DNA from: Paenibacillus sp.
Lineage (GTDB): Bacteria; Bacillota; Bacilli; Paenibacillales; Paenibacillaceae
DNA: 64,000 nt
Direction: 5' to 3'
Assembly (NCBI GenBank): GCA_017512705.1
Contig: JAFWEX010000006.1
Coordinates: forward strand, 1 to 64,000
Shown: positions 35,586 to 44,928 of the stretch, piece after piece
Layout: each line of letters starts with the position of its first letter
Position numbering within the stretch: the stretch's first letter is position 1
Translations under genes and position numbers: made by a program
Notes under the pieces: model-generated
What the model was told of the DNA's origin: nothing
Database searches by the model: none
Seen by the model: the letters and a program-made list of their open reading frames with translations, nothing else

Positions 35586-35863
35586 TGCGTCTGGATAAAT
35601 TCCTGAAAGTATCTCGGCTGATCAAACGCCGTACGGTAGCCAAAGACATCTCTGAACAGGGACGTGTTCTGGTGAACGGGCGGGAAGCCAAGCCTAGCGC
35701 TTCTGTCAAAGTAGGCGATGAGCTGACCGTTCAATTTGGTCAGAAGCTGGTCACCGTGAAGGTGGAGCGTCTTGCTGAGAGTACAAAGAAGGATGAGGCG
35801 AGTAGCCTCTACACCTTGGTTAAGGAAGAGCCGATCGCCAAGGATAACGGGATAGACTGGTAA
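35585..35863 (+). CDS. rqcP: S4-domain protein RqcP (YabO)
   Basis: 92 residues. MRLDKFLKVSRLIKRRTVAK and VLVNGREAKPSASVKVGDEL are the S4 RNA-binding fold close to Hsp15. RqcP binds stalled 50S subunits and assists RqcH in adding alanine tails during ribosome rescue. The ATG overlaps the hup stop by one base, so translation is coupled to HU. A good terminator follows 45 nt later. Confidence 0.94.
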   Translation: MRLDKFLKVSRLIKRRTVAKDISEQGRVLVNGREAKPSASVKVGDELTVQFGQKLVTVKVERLAESTKKDEASSLYTLVKEEPIAKDNGIDW

Positions 35864-35907
35864 CAGTCCACCTGATACATTGTAATGTCTTTATGTTATG
35901 GAATTAA

Positions 35908-35938
35908 AACGTCCTTCCGAATATGGAAGGGCGTTTTT
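35908..35938 (+). terminator. terminator after rqcP
   Basis: Stem AACGTCCTTCC-GAATAT-GGAAGGGCGTT, then TTT. Confidence 0.9.
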
Positions 35939-36038
35939 CGTTATGTCCCAGAAGGAAATGAATAGATTCGTAAGGTGATGGTTCTAATCTCTTTCCCTCA
36001 TCCATAAGCTAGGTACTAAAGAAGGAGGGGTACATGCC

Positions 36039-36323
36039 ATGGTTGAGCACGGAAAGGCAAAACAGCATCATCTGAATATGCAGAATCGGAAGCTGCTTGA
36101 TCTGACAGGGGTCTCCAATGTGGAGAGCTTTGACAGTGAGGAATTTTTGCTTCAGACCGAACTTGGGCATCTGACCATCCGGGGGCACAATTTACATATC
36201 AAAAACTTGAGCCTGGAGGAAGGTCTCTTATCCATTGAGGGTACGATTAGTTCGCTTCAATATCTGGACCCCGGTTCCCAGTCCAAAAATAGTAAAGGCC
36301 TGTTTGGCAAGATGTTCCGATGA
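36039..36323 (+). CDS. yabP: spore cortex biosynthesis protein YabP
   Basis: 94 residues. NRKLLDLTGVSNVESFDSEE, then TELGHLTIRGHNLHIKNL matches the YabP/YqfC family, small beta-rich proteins. In B. subtilis YabP is made under sigma-E and is needed, with YabQ, for cortex formation. GAAGGAGGGG lies 8 nt before the ATG. The stop overlaps yabQ (ATGA), making yabP-yabQ-divIC one translationally coupled unit. Confidence 0.94.
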   Translation: MVEHGKAKQHHLNMQNRKLLDLTGVSNVESFDSEEFLLQTELGHLTIRGHNLHIKNLSLEEGLLSIEGTISSLQYLDPGSQSKNSKGLFGKMFR

Positions 36324-36910
36324 TTCTTGATGCACAGTGGATCACACTGATCTGGATGATGCTATCGGGAGTTGTGATGGGCGTAGCTTACGACAGTTAC
36401 CGGGTACTGTCCTGGCAGCTGCAATTTCCGAAGTGGAGCATCCATTCACTTGATCTGTTGTACTGGATCGCTTCCGCGTTGTTCGTTTTTCGGATGTTGT
36501 ATGCCGGAAATCACGGACAGCTGCGGTTTTATGTCTTTTTGGGGCTGATTATCGGAGTTTGCTTCTATTTTTGGCTTTTAAGTGTTACAACCCAGCATTT
36601 TGTGGTAATGTTAATTAAACTCGCAAGAACACTCATCCAGTGGTGTGGACATATCCTTAACATCTTGATTGTTGTGCCGATTAAGGGAATATATAAAATG
36701 GTTCGCGTATTATTCGGTTTTATCCTTGCGATACTAATATTCCTTGGTAAGCTGGTGGTGCAATGTTTAACTCCTTTCGGTAAATTGTTCTACTGGATGT
36801 TCAGGCCTCTCCTGAGTTATTGGGTGACGCCTCAGTGGATGATCCGAGTGGGTACAAAGATTGCAGTGATATGGAAACGCTGGTTTCAAGGAGGTCCGAG
36901 GAATGAGTAG
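36320..36910 (+). CDS. yabQ: spore cortex biosynthesis protein YabQ
   Basis: 196 residues with four or five membrane segments (about 7-25, 40-60, 65-90, 125-150 and a weaker one at 155-175). The opening WITLIWMMLSGVVMGVAYDS, then YRVLSWQ is typical of YabQ, required for cortex peptidoglycan assembly in the mother cell. It overlaps yabP by 4 nt and divIC by 8 nt. Confidence 0.93.
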   Translation: MILDAQWITLIWMMLSGVVMGVAYDSYRVLSWQLQFPKWSIHSLDLLYWIASALFVFRMLYAGNHGQLRFYVFLGLIIGVCFYFWLLSVTTQHFVVMLIKLARTLIQWCGHILNILIVVPIKGIYKMVRVLFGFILAILIFLGKLVVQCLTPFGKLFYWMFRPLLSYWVTPQWMIRVGTKIAVIWKRWFQGGPRNE

Positions 36911-37238
36911 AACACCTGTGGGCAAACAGAAGGGCCAAGTTAATCAGGGAAAGTCTGCCGGTGCACGAAGGCGCCTGATGCTTTGGCTCACATTTGTAGC
37001 TGTTTTTGCAATCTGGTCAGGATATACGTTCCTTGTTCAGAATGCACAAATATCGGACAAGAGTTCTTATTTGGCCAAACAGCAAGGCTCTAAGCAGGAG
37101 ACACAACAACAACTAGAGCAGCTGAAGTATGAGGTCAGTCGGTTAAAAGACCCTGAATACATAGGTCAGCTGGCACGAAAAAAGGGATATTACCTGCCTG
37201 AGGAGACACCAATTCAGGTTGAAGAGTCAGGAAACTAA
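36903..37238 (+). CDS. divIC: cell division protein DivIC (FtsB-like)
   Basis: 111 residues. A short basic cytoplasmic tail, one membrane segment (about 24-43), then an extracellular coiled coil (about 50-85, KQETQQQLEQLKYEVSRLKD) and the conserved DPEYIGQLARKKGYYLP segment. It forms the FtsL-DivIB-DivIC complex that activates septal wall synthesis. GGAGG precedes the ATG within yabQ. Confidence 0.94.
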   Translation: MSRTPVGKQKGQVNQGKSAGARRRLMLWLTFVAVFAIWSGYTFLVQNAQISDKSSYLAKQQGSKQETQQQLEQLKYEVSRLKDPEYIGQLARKKGYYLPEETPIQVEESGN

Positions 37239-37336
37239 TGGAATTTAGTGTTTCACTGCTAAAGTAAGGTATGTTTTCCAGGTATATTTTGGAGATGAAC
37301 CGAAAAAAATAGGCTTTCCAATGGGCCAGTGCTCAG

Positions 37337-37366
37337 TTGACCTTGGTTTATGGCATAAGGTATAAT
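37337..37366 (+). promoter_or_regulatory. sigma-A promoter of yabR
   Basis: TTGACC, 18 bp, TATAAT; about 75 nt before the yabR start. Confidence 0.75.
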
Positions 37367-37440
37367 TACAATTAGCACAGCATGATTTGGGTTTTTAAAA
37401 ATTCGGGTTGTATATTTTTAAGGGAGGATCATTTTATTCT

Positions 37441-37965
37441 ATGGCAATTGAAGTGGGCACCAAGTTAGAGGGCAAGGTGACAGGAATCACGCATTTTGGA
37501 GCATTTGTGGATCTGTCAGGAGGTGTCACGGGTCTCGTTCACATCTCGGAAATCGCCGACAATTACGTCAAAGATGTCAACGACCACCTGAAGCTGAATG
37601 ACCAAGTTACAGTAAAGGTTATCAACGTTGACAAGGACGGCAAGATCGGACTTTCCATTAAACAGGCTGTTGACAAACCGGTAGAGCAACAGACACAATC
37701 CAGACCACCAAGAGCTCCTAGACCGGAACGCAGTGGAGGAGATCGCGAACGATTCAGCGGTGGAGGCCCAAGTGGTGGCCAAGGTCGCGGTGGTGGTGGC
37801 GGATTTAACCGTGATCGCGGAGGCCGTTCTTTCAAGCCCGCAGCAGGCAAACCTTCATTTGAGGATAAAATGTCACGCTTCCTGAAAGACAGCGAAGAAC
37901 GGATTTCTTCGCTCAAGAAGAATACAGAGGGCAAACGTGGTGGCCGTGGCGCTAAACGTGTGTAA
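37441..37965 (+). CDS. yabR: S1-domain RNA-binding protein YabR
   Basis: 174 residues. An S1 domain fills residues 1-75 (GTKLEGKVTGITHFGAFVDL, GLVHISEIADNYVKDVNDHL), followed by a Gly/Arg-rich disordered stretch (about 85-140) and a basic helix. It resembles the S1 domain of polynucleotide phosphorylase; its exact role is unknown but RNA binding is likely. ATG 37441 matches family N-termini; the GGGAGG site is about 13 nt upstream, rather far. The RGG-like tail is longer than in B. subtilis YabR. Confidence 0.92.
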   Translation: MAIEVGTKLEGKVTGITHFGAFVDLSGGVTGLVHISEIADNYVKDVNDHLKLNDQVTVKVINVDKDGKIGLSIKQAVDKPVEQQTQSRPPRAPRPERSGGDRERFSGGGPSGGQGRGGGGGFNRDRGGRSFKPAAGKPSFEDKMSRFLKDSEERISSLKKNTEGKRGGRGAKRV

Positions 37966-37996
37966 TCTGTTTCAATCTGACTTGAATATATAAGTA

Positions 37997-38028
37997 AAAC
38001 CGTTAGCCAACTGGCTAACGGTTTTTTT
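37997..38028 (+). terminator. terminator after yabR
   Basis: Perfect stem AAACCGTTAGCCA with TGGCTAACGGTTT, then TTTT. Confidence 0.95.
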
Positions 38029-38467
38029 GTGTTTCTTTTTTATGGATATCCAATATATATTCCTATTTCGACGAAACACCAGAGAGGAAGGGGTTTTTAG
38101 GTAAGTCACGACATGATCTCCTTATGAAATTATGCCTTCAAACGGAATCATAAGAACATTTGTCGCCTTTGATTTTTTACCGACAGGTTTCCGTGGCATT
38201 CCCCAGTTATTCTGCTCATATCATGACGACACCCCCCTGATTCTCGTTCAAAATCAGACATCCTTATTTCGAGTAGAATGCTGAGAAGGGCATGAAACTA
38301 CAATAAGGCCGAGGGTTTCGCACCATCGCGCCGCGCCGTTTCTTTTGTCGTAAATTTCTTGAAGCTCATCCAGCTATTCTGACAAACTATATCTTCTACT
38401 CTATCTATAATCAGAACCATCGAGAACGAAACACGAAATCTAATTAATCGAATGGGGTGCCTTGAGC
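38029..38467 (+). promoter_or_regulatory. spoIIE upstream region with possible Spo0A-activated promoter
   Basis: About 440 bp without a gene. A perfect TATAAT lies at 38406-38411. The nearest -35-like CTGACA is at 38381-38386, giving a long 19-bp spacer, as seen at Spo0A-activated sigma-A promoters. Near matches to the 0A box TGTCGAA occur at 38348 (TGTCGTA) and about 38068 (TTCGACGAA). B. subtilis spoIIE is activated by Spo0A~P, so this arrangement is expected. The tRNA genes found between yabR and spoIIE in B. subtilis are not here. Confidence 0.5.
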
Positions 38468-40975
38468 ATGATGGAAAAGTGGAATGTCCTTCAATTTCCG
38501 GGAATGAAAGCAGGTAAAGGAGGTGCTGCAGCCCGAGAGGAACTGTCAGTACGTCTGAAACAATGGCTCGGTTCCCGCAAGGCTATCCAGGCGGTAGTAT
38601 CTCGTAAGTGGGTATTGCTACTCACCTTTATGGGCTTTTTACTAGGAAAGGCGATGATCTTGAATGAATTATCTCCTTTTGCCATTGCATATTTTGCTGT
38701 CATTGCTTTTATGCGCAGGGATTACATCATTCCGGTTGGAGGGGCACTACTCGCCGGAAGTCTGTTTGCTCCGTTCCCGGTTTCACTGATTGTGGCCTCC
38801 GAGATCGCCATCTTCTATTTATTATTCCGAGGGTTGGAATCTTATGATCGTGCTGAATTATCATATGCACCAATGATGGTGTTTACGACAACTTTTATGG
38901 TAAAACTGTTCGCCGTTGTCATTGGTCCTTCGTTCAACTGGTATGCGATGTTAATGCTAACGATGGATTCCGTTCTAAGTTTCGTGCTGACCCTGGTGTT
39001 CATTCAGGCCATACCGATTTTTACGTACCGCAAAAAAAAGTTCAACCTAAAGAACGAGGAGATCCTGTGCCTCATTATTTTGCTGGCGTCCGTAATGACT
39101 GGAGCGGTGGGGTGGACTATTCAGTCTCTTTCAGTAGAGCATATGCTCTCACGTTATCTTATTCTAATCTTTGCTCTGGTGGGCGGAGCCCCCCTGGGTG
39201 CCTCGGTTGGTGTGATCACAGGTCTAATTCTAAGTCTGGCTGATATGTCCGCAGTATATCAGATGAGTCTGCTTGCTTTTGCAGGAATGTTAGCAGGTAT
39301 GCTTCGTGAGGGGAAACGTGCATCGGTTGCCCTAGGCATGCTGCTGGGTTCGTCCATTCTATCCATATATCTTGGCGGTCCGGGTGATGTGATGAATTCT
39401 CTGTGGGAAACATGTGCAGCCATTGTACTGTTTATGTTAACGCCGAAGAGTGTAGTTGATGCGATCTCTAAATATGTGCCGGGCACGCAGAATCATACTA
39501 AATCACAACATGAATACGCCAAACGGATTCGGGATATTACCGCGGAACGAGTGACGCGATTTTCACAGGTATTTCGTCAGTTATCACGTAGCTTTGATCA
39601 GATGTCCGGTACGGGGGAGCCGGTACATAAAGAAGGGGGTATGGATCATTTCATGAATGCAGTGGCTGAAGGGACCTGTGCGGGTTGCTTCAAGCGTACA
39701 CAATGCTGGGATGCCAAGTTTATTCAAACCTACAGCTACATGACGGATGTAATGAGTACAATCGAGGCTAATCCGGAGATATCGGGTAAACAAATTCCTG
39801 TTGAGTGGAACAGAGTATGTGCCAAACCAGAAGAGGTTCTGGAAGTCATGCGGGCTCAATATGGTCTGCATCAGCACAATATGCAATGGAAACGCCAGAT
39901 TATTGATAGCAGGCAGCTGGTTGCCGAACAATTATCCGGAGTATCTCAGGTGATGGAGGACCTGGCCAAAGAAATTCAACGTGAAAGTGAGGAGATGGTG
40001 CAACAAGAAGAACAGATTCGGGATGCGCTGGAGTCCCTTGGATTATCTATTCATTCTATTGAAATTATCAATCTGGAAGCGGGCAATGTAGAAATTGAGA
40101 TTGTGCATGCGTATACAAGAGGGTTTGATGAATGCAGGAAAATGATCGCACCGCTGATCTCCAATGTACTGGACGAGCATATCGCTGTGTTGCATGAAAC
40201 GATGACGGATCCTCGGCAGGGATTGGCAACCGTAACTTTTGGCTCGGCAAAGACTTTCGAGGTGACCACAGGTGTAGCTGCTGCTGCCAAGGGAGGCGAT
40301 GTGATGTCCGGCGATAGCTTCAGTACGGTAGAACTGGGTAATGGTACGTTTGCTGTTGCGCTTAGTGACGGGATGGGCAATGGAGAGCGAGCTCGTATGG
40401 AGAGCAGCGCAGCATTAAATATTCTGGAGCAGCTTCTTCAGTCAGGTATGGATGAGAAATTAGCGATCAAATCTGTCAATTCCGTACTGATGCTGCGCTC
40501 TCCAGAAGAGATGTATGCCACTGTCGATATGGCGCTGATCGATGAATATACAGCAGAAACAACCTTTATGAAAATTGGCTCGACTCCAAGCTTTATTAAA
40601 CGCGGGCAGGAGGTTATTCCGGTTTCGGCAAGCAATCTGCCGATCGGCATAATTAAAGACATTGAGGTAGATCTGGTGACACTCCAGCTGCAGCCGGGTG
40701 ATATTTTAATCATGATGACAGACGGCATCTATGATGCTCCAGGATATGCAGTTAATAAGGAACTGTGGATGAAACGTCTCATTCAGGAGATTGATACAGA
40801 AGATCCACAAGAACTGGCAGACTGCCTGCTTGAGAGCGTAATTCGATACCAGCAGCAGGAGATTCTGGATGACATGACGGTCGTGGTTGGCAAAGTTGAA
40901 CATTATCGTCCTGAATGGGCTACCTTACGTGTGCCAGGTATTAGCCGTATGGAACGTCCTCGTACTGTAAGTTGA
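38468..40975 (+). CDS. spoIIE: stage II sporulation protein E (PP2C phosphatase)
   Basis: 835 residues. An N-terminal block with about ten membrane segments (to about residue 325), a central FtsZ-interacting and oligomerisation region with CAGCFKRTQCW, and a C-terminal PP2C phosphatase with GDSFSTVELGNG, SDGMGNGERA, MTDGIYD and DDMTVVV. It dephosphorylates SpoIIAA to free sigma-F in the forespore and helps polar division. GGGGTG lies 9 nt before ATG 38468; alternatives are TTG 38462 and ATG 38471. Length matches B. subtilis. Confidence 0.97.
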   Translation: MMEKWNVLQFPGMKAGKGGAAAREELSVRLKQWLGSRKAIQAVVSRKWVLLLTFMGFLLGKAMILNELSPFAIAYFAVIAFMRRDYIIPVGGALLAGSLFAPFPVSLIVASEIAIFYLLFRGLESYDRAELSYAPMMVFTTTFMVKLFAVVIGPSFNWYAMLMLTMDSVLSFVLTLVFIQAIPIFTYRKKKFNLKNEEILCLIILLASVMTGAVGWTIQSLSVEHMLSRYLILIFALVGGAPLGASVGVITGLILSLADMSAVYQMSLLAFAGMLAGMLREGKRASVALGMLLGSSILSIYLGGPGDVMNSLWETCAAIVLFMLTPKSVVDAISKYVPGTQNHTKSQHEYAKRIRDITAERVTRFSQVFRQLSRSFDQMSGTGEPVHKEGGMDHFMNAVAEGTCAGCFKRTQCWDAKFIQTYSYMTDVMSTIEANPEISGKQIPVEWNRVCAKPEEVLEVMRAQYGLHQHNMQWKRQIIDSRQLVAEQLSGVSQVMEDLAKEIQRESEEMVQQEEQIRDALESLGLSIHSIEIINLEAGNVEIEIVHAYTRGFDECRKMIAPLISNVLDEHIAVLHETMTDPRQGLATVTFGSAKTFEVTTGVAAAAKGGDVMSGDSFSTVELGNGTFAVALSDGMGNGERARMESSAALNILEQLLQSGMDEKLAIKSVNSVLMLRSPEEMYATVDMALIDEYTAETTFMKIGSTPSFIKRGQEVIPVSASNLPIGIIKDIEVDLVTLQLQPGDILIMMTDGIYDAPGYAVNKELWMKRLIQEIDTEDPQELADCLLESVIRYQQQEILDDMTVVVGKVEHYRPEWATLRVPGISRMERPRTVS

Positions 40976-41070
40976 AGACTAATTTCCCTCCAAATACTCC
41001 GTTTGAATTCTCTTCAATCTGGCAATGCTAGTCATAGAGTTGGAGAGTACGAATAACGGAGGGATATCGG

Positions 41071-41823
41071 ATGAAACAAATTTTGCTCATCACCGATGGT
41101 TGTTCCAATGTGGGAGTGAGCCCGGTACTGGCAGCGGCAGAGGCACGGGAAGAGGGTATAACGGTTAATGTTGTAGGCGTAATTGATTACGGTACAATTG
41201 GCGAACTGGGAAGTAGAGAGATTGAGGATATTGCGAGAGCCGGAGGAGGCATTAGCCAGATAGTAGGTACCCGACAGCTTGCCCATACGATGCAGATGAT
41301 GACGAGGAAAACGGTGGTTCAGACGATTCAGCAAGCGGTTAATAGAGAGCTTACACAAATTTTGGGAACGAAGGGGACCAAGACGGTGACCGATCTGGAA
41401 CCATCCCAGCGCTCACAGGTTGTGGAAGTCATTGATAACTTGACGGAGAATGCGGCTCTGCAGGTCTCGCTACTAATTGATGTTAGTGCAAGTATGAAAC
41501 CGAAGCTGGCAGCTGTAGAGGAAGGCATTCGAGATTTAATGTTAAGTTTGCAGGCTCGAGTAGGTAAGAGCCGGTTATCTGTATTTCATTTTCCAGGCCG
41601 CCACAGCGGGGAGGATGCAGTAATGGATATCGACTGGACCGATGATCCGGGGCGTGTTCGTGCCTTGTTCGGACGGTTGCAGACAAAGGGGGCAACACCG
41701 ACAGGTCCTGCAATTCAGAAGGTGATTGATTTTTATCGTTATGGTACACTGGAGGAACAGCAGGAAATAGAAGGGAACTATCGCATTGAAAGAGAAGGGA
41801 TGCTCGGTGACAACGTTGTCTGA
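41071..41823 (+). CDS. yabS: von Willebrand factor A-like protein YabS
   Basis: 250 residues. Two stretches look like parts of a Rossmann/VWA fold: ILLITDGCSNVGVSPVLAAA and LLIDVSASMKPKLAAVEEGI, the second with a DxSxS metal site. The role is unknown; in B. subtilis yabS lies between spoIIE and yabT and is sporulation-expressed. CGGAGGGATATC precedes the ATG. It overlaps the yabT reading frame. Confidence 0.9.
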   Translation: MKQILLITDGCSNVGVSPVLAAAEAREEGITVNVVGVIDYGTIGELGSREIEDIARAGGGISQIVGTRQLAHTMQMMTRKTVVQTIQQAVNRELTQILGTKGTKTVTDLEPSQRSQVVEVIDNLTENAALQVSLLIDVSASMKPKLAAVEEGIRDLMLSLQARVGKSRLSVFHFPGRHSGEDAVMDIDWTDDPGRVRALFGRLQTKGATPTGPAIQKVIDFYRYGTLEEQQEIEGNYRIEREGMLGDNVV

Positions 41824-42754
41824 TGCCTCTTTCCCGCCAGGAACTGTCATTACGGGGAAATGGAATCGAAGTCGTTATACGATTCGAAAGCTGCTGGGTA
41901 GAGGCGCCAACGGGGTTGTGTTCCTTGTCCAGCTTGGAGAGAATGGCAAACATTATGCGCTCAAAATGGGATTTGATCCCGTTGACTTGCAGTCTGAGAT
42001 CAATGTGCTCAAATCGTTTCAATTACAGCGTAATCATGAAGCTCTTCGGCAGAGCGGCATTCCTTCCTATCTTAAAGATGTGGACGATTATGCCGTTCGC
42101 GACCGGGATATTCCTTTTTACGTGATGCGCTATGTTCGGGGTGAGGCTCTTCATCATTTCATTCGACGTCAGGGGACTGACTGGACCATGCTTATTGGAG
42201 CAAGACTGTTGCAAAGACTTGCCCAACTACATCGGGCAGGCTGGGTATTTGGAGATCTCAAACCTCAAAATGTACTCGTGTCCGATTATGGCCATGTCGA
42301 GCTGATCGATTACGGCGGAGTAACGTCCATCGGACGAAGTGTTAAACAGTTTACGGAGTGGTATGACCGTGGATTTTGGAATGCAGGCAGCCGTACCGCA
42401 GACGCTACATATGATGTGTTTGCCTTTGCACTGCTAATGATTCATATTCTGGAAGGAGACGCGCTAAAGTCTTTAGCTACAGACGGACTGCCGCAATTGC
42501 GGAATGTGAACCAACTCGTGCTTCTGGTCGAGAAAAGCGAAAGGTTAGGTCCTTTTCGTCAATGGATTATCAGGGCTCTTCGGGGGCAGTTTAAGGATGC
42601 AGACCATGCAGCAAAATTGTGGAAGGAATTGATGGCACGTCCCACACCGATGCGTCGCCGTTCCAGAAGCAATACACCACGATGGTTGAAAAATGCATTT
42701 GCCCTATCGGTTATATTACTTATTGGTGCACTCATCTATGCACTTCGTTTTTAA
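41807..42754 (+). CDS. yabT: sporulation Ser/Thr protein kinase YabT
   Basis: 315 residues. A Hanks-type kinase: glycine loop LLGRGANGVVFLV, ATP lysine in YALKMGF, catalytic GWVFGDLKPQN (the usual HRD is FGD, as in B. subtilis YabT) and IDYGG in place of DFG. One C-terminal membrane anchor (FALSVILLIGALIYALRF). YabT phosphorylates RecA and AbrB in B. subtilis. GTG 41807 has AAGGGA 6 nt upstream; a TTG at 41786 with AAGGGA 9 nt upstream is an equal alternative. Either way it overlaps yabS. Confidence 0.9.
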   Translation: MTTLSDASFPPGTVITGKWNRSRYTIRKLLGRGANGVVFLVQLGENGKHYALKMGFDPVDLQSEINVLKSFQLQRNHEALRQSGIPSYLKDVDDYAVRDRDIPFYVMRYVRGEALHHFIRRQGTDWTMLIGARLLQRLAQLHRAGWVFGDLKPQNVLVSDYGHVELIDYGGVTSIGRSVKQFTEWYDRGFWNAGSRTADATYDVFAFALLMIHILEGDALKSLATDGLPQLRNVNQLVLLVEKSERLGPFRQWIIRALRGQFKDADHAAKLWKELMARPTPMRRRSRSNTPRWLKNAFALSVILLIGALIYALRF

Positions 42755-42797
42755 TGGATGACCGTGCATATACATAACGCAAGGAATGAGGACAGGT

Positions 42798-44237
42798 ATG
42801 GAAGCTTTACGCTGGGACACACTGGTGAATAACGTATTGGATGCAGCGGAAGAGCATCAGTTATGGGTTCCCGGAGATCGTATTGTCGTCGCTGTATCGG
42901 GCGGACCGGATTCGGTGGCTTTTTTGCATATTATGCATGAGATTAGCAGGAAGCATGTGCCGCTCGAATTGATCTGTGCCCATGTACATCACGGCTTTCG
43001 AGAGGAATCGGATGATGAGGCCCGTCAAATGATGGAAACAGCTCATCAGCTCGGTATTGCTTTTGAATGGACAAAGGTGGACATCCCGTCCTATATGAAG
43101 CAAACGGGCCAAGGACCTCAGGAGGCAGCACGTAACCGGCGTTATGCTTTTTTGCATGACGTGGCTGATAAATACGGGGCGGCCAGCATTGCTCTGGCCC
43201 ATCATGCGGATGATCAGGCGGAGACCGTTATGCTTCATTTGCTACGAGGAAGCGGCTTGGCTGGGCTGGCAGGAATGAAATATAAACGCCGTGAAAAAAA
43301 TGTGGAACTTATTCGTCCATGCCTTCGTATAAACAAGACGGACCTTGTAGAAGCTTGTAATACTCAAGGTTTTACTTACTTCCATGATAGGAGCAACGAT
43401 CAACGTAAATATCGGCGTAATGCGATTCGATTGGATGTGCTCCCATTTTTGGGGCAATATAATGGACAACTCACGCCATCACTGAATCGACTTGCTGAAA
43501 TTGTGGGTGATGAAGACGATTTCATGGAGCAGAGTACTCACGACACATACAGGTGTCTAGTGCAGGTGAACGGCGGAAGGCAAACCTTTAAGGTGCCTTC
43601 CTTCTTGGAGTTACATGTTGCTTTACAACGAAGGTTGATTAAACTAATATTGAATTATCTGCCTTTGGACAGTGATTTTGTCGACTTTACCCGTATTGAA
43701 ACTATTCGGCGCAAAGTCATAGATACCGAGGTGACGACTTGGAGCCTGGATATAGGACAAACACTCGCTTGCACCCGGGAGTATGATCTGATCTCCTTCG
43801 GTCAACGGACAGGCGTAAAAGGTCAATCTTACGAGTATCGTCTTGCACAATGGAGCGGAACTTATGAGCTTTCACTCACCGAAATTGATCGGTATATCCG
43901 ATTGATGCCGATGAGTCCCGAGAACTATCATGTACCGGAATCGGCGGAGCAAGCCGCATTTGATGCGGATGAGCTTCTTATGCCGTTGGTTGTACGTTCA
44001 CGGTTACCTGGAGATACCATGAAAGTAATGGGATTAAACGGAAGCAAAAAGGTGAAAAATATTTTCATCGATGAGAAAATTCCCCCATCCGTCCGCTCAC
44101 GTATTCCTGTGGTGTGTGATGGAGCAGGCAATATCATCTGGTTACCGGGTGTTCGACGGTCTGATGTGGCCCCTGTCAGGGAGAGTACTTCCATAATCCT
44201 GTACATGACTGTAGGCGACTCGGCGATTCAGGGGTAG
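42798..44237 (+). CDS. tilS: tRNA(Ile)-lysidine synthase
   Basis: 479 residues. Modifies C34 of tRNA-Ile(CAU) with lysine, so it reads AUA. The PP-loop ATPase motif SGGPDS is at residues 34-39, LAHHADDQAETVMLHLLRGSG follows, and the C-terminal TilS domain ends with LPGVRRSDVAPV. ATG 42798 follows GAGGACAG; an ATG at 42786 lies over that site. Followed 52 nt later by hpt. In B. subtilis tilS and hprT also sit together and bind each other. Confidence 0.96.
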   Translation: MEALRWDTLVNNVLDAAEEHQLWVPGDRIVVAVSGGPDSVAFLHIMHEISRKHVPLELICAHVHHGFREESDDEARQMMETAHQLGIAFEWTKVDIPSYMKQTGQGPQEAARNRRYAFLHDVADKYGAASIALAHHADDQAETVMLHLLRGSGLAGLAGMKYKRREKNVELIRPCLRINKTDLVEACNTQGFTYFHDRSNDQRKYRRNAIRLDVLPFLGQYNGQLTPSLNRLAEIVGDEDDFMEQSTHDTYRCLVQVNGGRQTFKVPSFLELHVALQRRLIKLILNYLPLDSDFVDFTRIETIRRKVIDTEVTTWSLDIGQTLACTREYDLISFGQRTGVKGQSYEYRLAQWSGTYELSLTEIDRYIRLMPMSPENYHVPESAEQAAFDADELLMPLVVRSRLPGDTMKVMGLNGSKKVKNIFIDEKIPPSVRSRIPVVCDGAGNIIWLPGVRRSDVAPVRESTSIILYMTVGDSAIQG

Positions 44238-44289
44238 TGGTTATGGTTCAGGTAAGGCTTTCATAGTATAACTTAGGAGGTTCGCACAG

Positions 44290-44829
44290 TTGCAGAACGA
44301 CATTCAAGAAGTATTGATCAGTGAAGAGGAAATTCAGAGTAAAGTTAAGGAATTAGGTGCAATACTAAGTGCCGATTATGCTAACCGGAACCCTTTGGTC
44401 ATTTGTGTGCTCAAAGGTGCGTTTATATTTATGGCTGATTTGGTTAAAAACATAACGGTACCGGTTGAGATGGATTTCATGGCCGTATCCAGTTATGGAG
44501 CATCGACCAAGTCATCCGGTGTTGTCAAAATCATCAAGGATCTGGATGTATCTGTTGAAGGACGTGAAGTTCTAATTGTCGAAGATATTATCGACAGTGG
44601 GCTCACCCTCAGCTACTTAATCGAGCTGTTGGAAAATCGCGGTGCTGAAACGGTACGTGTGGTTACACTGTTCGATAAGCCATCTGGACGCAAAGTGGAA
44701 TTGGAAGCTCACTATACCGGCTTCGATATTCCTGATGCATTCATCGTTGGATATGGTTTGGATTATGCCGAACAGTATAGGAACCTGCCTTATATCGGGA
44801 TACTGAAACCGGAAATCTATACGAGCTGA
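44290..44829 (+). CDS. hpt: hypoxanthine phosphoribosyltransferase
   Basis: 179 residues. Salvages hypoxanthine and guanine with PRPP. The PRPP loop is [17 protein letters not shown], with [16 protein letters not shown] near the N-terminus and [19 protein letters not shown] at the end. The TTG start has TAGGAGG 8 nt upstream. Conserved between tilS and ftsH. Confidence 0.96.
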   Translation: MQNDIQEVLISEEEIQSKVKELGAILSADYANRNPLVICVLKGAFIFMADLVKNITVPVEMDFMAVSSYGASTKSSGVVKIIKDLDVSVEGREVLIVEDIIDSGLTLSYLIELLENRGAETVRVVTLFDKPSGRKVELEAHYTGFDIPDAFIVGYGLDYAEQYRNLPYIGILKPEIYTS

Positions 44830-44869
44830 TATCCTGCCAGACCAAGCCTTGTGCTGTTTTTGGCATCTA

Positions 44870-44899
44870 TTGAGAAGCCACGTCTGGCTATGTTAAAAT
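44870..44899 (+). promoter_or_regulatory. candidate sigma-A promoter for ftsH
   Basis: TTGAGA, 18 bp, TAAAAT, 30 nt before the ftsH start. Confidence 0.55.
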
Positions 44900-44928
44900 A
44901 ATTAAAGTGTCTCGAGAGGAGGTAGGGG

